Assembly (NCBI GenBank): GCA_013298805.1
Contig: JAAFIU010000002.1
Location: 1-64,000, forward strand
From: Cytophagales bacterium
Lineage (GTDB): Bacteria > Bacteroidota > Bacteroidia > Cytophagales > Spirosomataceae
Length of the DNA: 64,000 nt
Direction of reading: 5' to 3'
Below the pieces are notes generated by a model. That model was given only the letters and a program-made list of their open reading frames with translations. It was not told where the DNA came from and did no database searches. Within the stretch, counting starts at the first letter, position 1, and every line of letters begins with the position of its first letter. Position numbers and translations under genes: made by a program. Positions 60,926 through 64,000 of the stretch are shown here, piece after piece.

Positions 60926-62800
60926 TTATGCTGCTAATTCAGCAGGGTCTTTTTCAATTATTAGATTTTCAATGATAAACTTTTGACGGTCGGGGGTATT
61001 TTTACCCATGAAATAGGTCAAAATTTTAGGAATCGTTGTATCTTTTGTAAGAATAACGGGTTCAAGGCGAATATTGTCATTAATGAATTTACCAAACTCT
61101 TCAGGAGAAATCTCCCCTAAACCCTTAAATCGAGTAATTTCTGGTTTAGGGCTTAATTTAGTAATAGCATTTTGACGTTCTTCATCACTATAACAATAAA
61201 TTGTTTCTTTCTTATTTCTTACTCTAAATAAAGGCGTTTCCAAAATATACAAGTGACCATTCCTTACCAAATCAGGGAAAAATTGTAAGAAAAATGTCAT
61301 CATTAATAAACGGATGTGCATTCCGTCAACGTCAGCATCAGTTGAAATGATGATTTTATGATAACGTAAACCTTCCAAACCTTCCTCAATATTCAAGGCG
61401 TGTTGCAAAAGGTTAAATTCTTCGTTTTCATAAACAATTTTCTTAGTAAGCCCAAAACAGTTCAAAGGCTTACCTCTCAAACTAAATACGGCCTGCGTTT
61501 GAACATTACGAGATTTGGTAATTGAACCACTCGCAGAATCACCTTCCGTAATAAAAAGCATTGTCTCGTATCTATCATCAGATTTTTCATCCGTTAGATG
61601 TACCCTGCAATCTCTTAGTTTTTTATTATGTAAGTTTGCTTTCTTGGCTCTTTCATTAGCAAGTTTTTTGATACCTGCCATGTCTTTACGTTCCCGTTCC
61701 GACTGCTCAATTCTCTTTTTAATTGCCTCTGCAACCACTGGATTTTTATGCAGATAATTATCAAGATTTGTTTTGATAAAATCTCCAATAAAACTTCTAA
61801 CCGATTGAGAATTAGGGTCAGGCGAAACATTACTTGAACCTAATTTCGTTTTCGTTTGGGATTCAAAAACGGGTTCTTGAATTCTTACGGCAATAGCACC
61901 AACAATACTTGCACGAACATCTTCTGGGGCATAATCCTTTTTATAGAATTCACGAATTGCTCTGACGATTGCCTCACGAAAGGCTTGTAAATGGGTCCCT
62001 CCTTGCGTAGTATTTTGACCATTCACGAAAGAATAATATTCTTCACCATATTGATTTCCATGAGTGATTGCCATTTCAATATCGTTTCCTTTTAAATGAA
62101 TAATTGGATAACGTCTTTCATCTTCCGCAGAATATTTATTCAATAAGTCGAAAAGTCCATTTTGGGAAAAATATTTTTGACCATTGAAATTAATTGTCAA
62201 ACCTGCATTCAAATAGGCATAATTCCATATCAAATTCTCAAGAAACTGAGGAATATAGTGGTAGTTTTTGAAAATTGTATTGTCAGGTTCAAAGGCAACG
62301 TGCGTACCATTCCGAGCGTTGGATTCTGCTCCATCTGCCGATTCATTTATTAATTCACCTTGTTTAAACTCTGCCCATTTAGTTTTTCCATCACGGAATG
62401 ATTGTACTTTAAAATACGAAGCTAAGGCATTCGTTGCTTTTGTACCAACCCCATTTAGTCCAACTGATTTCTGGAAAGCCCCAGAGTCATATTTTCCCCC
62501 AGTATTAATTTTTGATACGCAATCAATAACTTTTCCTAATGGAATACCACGCCCATAATCACGAACTTCAACACGGTGGTCAGAAATTTTAATCTCAATT
62601 GTTTTCCCATTCCCCATCATGTGTTCGTCAATTGAGTTATCCATGATTTCTTTCACCAACACATAGATACCGTCATCGGCAGAAGAGCCATCTCCCAATT
62701 TACCGATATACATACCAGGACGAAGACGTATGTGTTCTTTCCAATCAAGAGACCGAATATTATCTTCGGTATAAGTTACATTTTCAGGTACTGTGGCCAT
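60926..62800 (-). CDS. parE: DNA topoisomerase IV subunit B
   Basis: The 624-residue GHKL ATPase has [10 protein letters not shown] (Glu51, Asn55), GRGIP (83-87), the ATP lid [12 protein letters not shown] (114-125), then the TOPRIM domain with ITEGDSASG (near residue 420), [12 protein letters not shown] and the C-terminal KGLGE motif. Length and the absence of the GyrB insertion fit Bacteroidota ParE, partner of the ParC encoded at 45554-48220. Together they decatenate chromosomes. It is divergent from the polysaccharide export gene across a 342-bp region. Confidence 0.92.
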   Translation of the reverse strand: MATVPENVTYTEDNIRSLDWKEHIRLRPGMYIGKLGDGSSADDGIYVLVKEIMDNSIDEHMMGNGKTIEIKISDHRVEVRDYGRGIPLGKVIDCVSKINTGGKYDSGAFQKSVGLNGVGTKATNALASYFKVQSFRDGKTKWAEFKQGELINESADGAESNARNGTHVAFEPDNTIFKNYHYIPQFLENLIWNYAYLNAGLTINFNGQKYFSQNGLFDLLNKYSAEDERRYPIIHLKGNDIEMAITHGNQYGEEYYSFVNGQNTTQGGTHLQAFREAIVRAIREFYKKDYAPEDVRASIVGAIAVRIQEPVFESQTKTKLGSSNVSPDPNSQSVRSFIGDFIKTNLDNYLHKNPVVAEAIKKRIEQSERERKDMAGIKKLANERAKKANLHNKKLRDCRVHLTDEKSDDRYETMLFITEGDSASGSITKSRNVQTQAVFSLRGKPLNCFGLTKKIVYENEEFNLLQHALNIEEGLEGLRYHKIIISTDADVDGMHIRLLMMTFFLQFFPDLVRNGHLYILETPLFRVRNKKETIYCYSDEERQNAITKLSPKPEITRFKGLGEISPEEFGKFINDNIRLEPVILTKDTTIPKILTYFMGKNTPDRQKFIIENLIIEKDPAELAA

Positions 62801-63142
62801 ATTTATAATTTTAAAGAAAGGATATCATAGATTGATTATTTCAAAGCGTCAAAAGTAAAACAGCTACTTTGAAATTATATGTTCAAAATTACCAAAACTC
62901 TAAGTAATTAGAACAATCATTTTTTTTTAGTTGTCATTAAAGAGACAAAACTACAAAAAACATTAAGAATTTATAAAATTAACAAGATTTAATTGTTCTT
63001 GGAATAATTAAACTACCAAATGGTCGTGTGAATTAACTAAAAGTTGATTTACTTTGTGTTTTGAAATAAGTCAAATTCTAAATTTGGCTCATCCATACTT
63101 TGAAAAGAAACCCTTTTTTAACCCCAAAGGCTAAGATTTAAT
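62801..63142. other. 342-bp intergenic region between parE and the export gene
   Basis: AT-rich, without an open frame worth calling, a tRNA-like fold or a strong repeat. Two near-matches to the -7 consensus (TACTTTG preceded by T or A) occur around 63050 and 63097 on the plus strand, candidates for the export gene promoter. No clear operator was seen. Confidence 0.5.
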
Positions 63143-63181
63143 ATGTCAAAAATCACATTAGCAATTCGTTATTGTAATAAA

Positions 63182-64000
63182 ATGAACACTTTAATTCATT
63201 TTACATCTACTAAAAAGTTATTGGTACTTCTGTTTATTTTCATAATCATTGTACCCTCTGAAAACGTACTATCTCAGAATTTATCCCTTAGTTCACTTCA
63301 GAATATTGCTTTTCCACTACAAACGCAAAGAACTTCTACTACAACAACAACAGCTCCCGTAACGGCTGCTCGTAAAGTAGTTGAAAGTGGGAAAGAGAAA
63401 TCTACTACTGATTCAATAAAGTCGGCTCGTACTGCAAGTGCAGTAATTCCAGTGATTGATTCAGCAGCATTGGCTATTCGTAAGAAACTTTATGGGTTTA
63501 ATATCTTTAACAATCCAAATATTTCATTTGAAACATCCCTGAAAATTCCAACTCCTAAAAACTACATTCTGGGTTCAGACGACGAATTGTTAGTTGATAT
63601 TAATGGTTATTCGGAAGAACATTATACTTTAAATATCACTTCCGATGGTTATATCAAAGTACCGAAAGTAGGTAATATATTTGTTAGTGGAATTACCATT
63701 GAGGAAGCAAAAAGAAGAATCGTTGACAGATTGTCTAAAATATACGTTGGTCTAAAAACATACAATGGGGCAGCACCTAATACCACTGCCACAGTTTCAT
63801 TAGGGAGTATTAGAACGATAAGAGTTTCTATTTTAGGAGATGTTGTTGCGCCGGGAACTTATTCATTATCTTCGTTATCAAGAGTGATGAACGCACTTTA
63901 TTTATCAGGCGGTCCTAATGAAAATGGAACATTCCGTGAAATTAAAGTAATTAGAGACAGAAAACTTATTGCTCAAGTTGACTTATATGATTTATTAACA
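63182..64000 (+). CDS. Polysaccharide export outer-membrane protein (Wza/SLBB type), 3' truncated
   Basis: Open to the window end. The start is 63182 (MNTLIHFTSTKKLL, then a long hydrophobic signal segment) or 63143, 13 codons earlier. After a Thr-rich linker, residues about 110-185 form a polysaccharide-export (poly_export) domain (ILGSDDELLVDINGY, ITSDGYIKVPKVGNI, GITIEEAKRRI), followed by an SLBB domain (VSILGDVVAPGTYSLSS, ALYLSGGPNENGTFREI). Such proteins form the outer-membrane channel for capsule or exopolysaccharide; in this phylum they are usually about 800 residues with several SLBB repeats. A polysaccharide locus probably continues beyond the window. Confidence 0.85.
   Translation, partial: MNTLIHFTSTKKLLVLLFIFIIIVPSENVLSQNLSLSSLQNIAFPLQTQRTSTTTTTAPVTAARKVVESGKEKSTTDSIKSARTASAVIPVIDSAALAIRKKLYGFNIFNNPNISFETSLKIPTPKNYILGSDDELLVDINGYSEEHYTLNITSDGYIKVPKVGNIFVSGITIEEAKRRIVDRLSKIYVGLKTYNGAAPNTTATVSLGSIRTIRVSILGDVVAPGTYSLSSLSRVMNALYLSGGPNENGTFREIKVIRDRKLIAQVDLYDLLT

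Noticed and set aside
1-64000. tRNA, rRNA, insertion sequences or prophage
   Set aside because: No cloverleaf-like segment in the gaps, and no transposase, integrase or phage structural protein among the coding regions.

Overview
The window looks like a chromosomal segment of a Bacteroidota bacterium, most likely Cytophagales (Emticicia/Arcicella/Runella-like; the genus is a guess). The support is an AT-rich sequence, many TAnnTTTG-type -7 promoter elements just upstream of genes, few clear Shine-Dalgarno sites, secreted proteins ending in type IX secretion (T9SS/Por) sorting domains, and family versions typical of the phylum (UMF1 transporter, COG2509 flavoprotein, 655-residue DUF255/YyaL protein, ParC of the AAAARYIE type). 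No tRNA, rRNA, insertion sequence, prophage or CRISPR array was found.

Layout. 1-1160: end of a membrane protein plus an SGNH/AlgX-like protein, probably polysaccharide O-acetylation. 1184-3539: a peroxide-stress unit, ahpC-ahpD divergent from oxyR. 3536-8732: UMF1 transporter, a full-length but solitary LanB-type dehydratase and a short-chain dehydrogenase. 8825-18886: GH1 glucosidase, a phosphodiesterase-like secreted protein, a glycosyltransferase with an LpxH-like phosphoesterase, an orphan OmpR-type regulator, a GH13 amylase with a TetR regulator and palindromic operator, an alpha/beta hydrolase, an LTXXQ-like secreted protein and a MarR regulator. 18928-22258: GntP permease with type I asparaginase, then TatD. 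22412-26199: a four-gene envelope operon (flippase-like membrane protein, GT2, polysaccharide deacetylase, GT2), divergent from ruvC. 26860-34030: secreted protein of unknown function, GH29 fucosidase, YyaL, DUF1398, pirin and a small secreted protein. 34096-40736: a lipoprotein pair, a DEAD-type helicase with an unusual DEFD box, and a T9SS cargo protein. 40821-48987: lipoprotein, COG2509 flavoprotein, CoA-type Nudix, GT-C-like membrane protein, topoisomerase IV subunit A, SanA/YdcF-like protein. 49090-53946: three-gene ABC exporter and xylulokinase. 54064-59668: T9SS-secreted SGNH esterase with FnIII repeats, then uppP-truB-ribF. 59669-64000: pheA, topoisomerase IV subunit B and the first part of a polysaccharide export (SLBB) protein cut by the window end.

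The genes are mostly housekeeping, envelope and glycan metabolism functions. The most unusual signal is non-coding. Several intergenic gaps are filled edge to edge with degenerate 7-bp-periodic repeats, often as inverted pairs, and these run into coding sequence (a TatD C-terminus, an ABC ATPase C-terminus, and a signal peptide whose coding sequence is itself built of heptads). At least three further, different, long inverted-repeat elements sit between convergent or adjacent genes. The solitary lantibiotic dehydratase and the conserved-looking envelope glycosylation operon are the best candidates for undescribed biochemistry.
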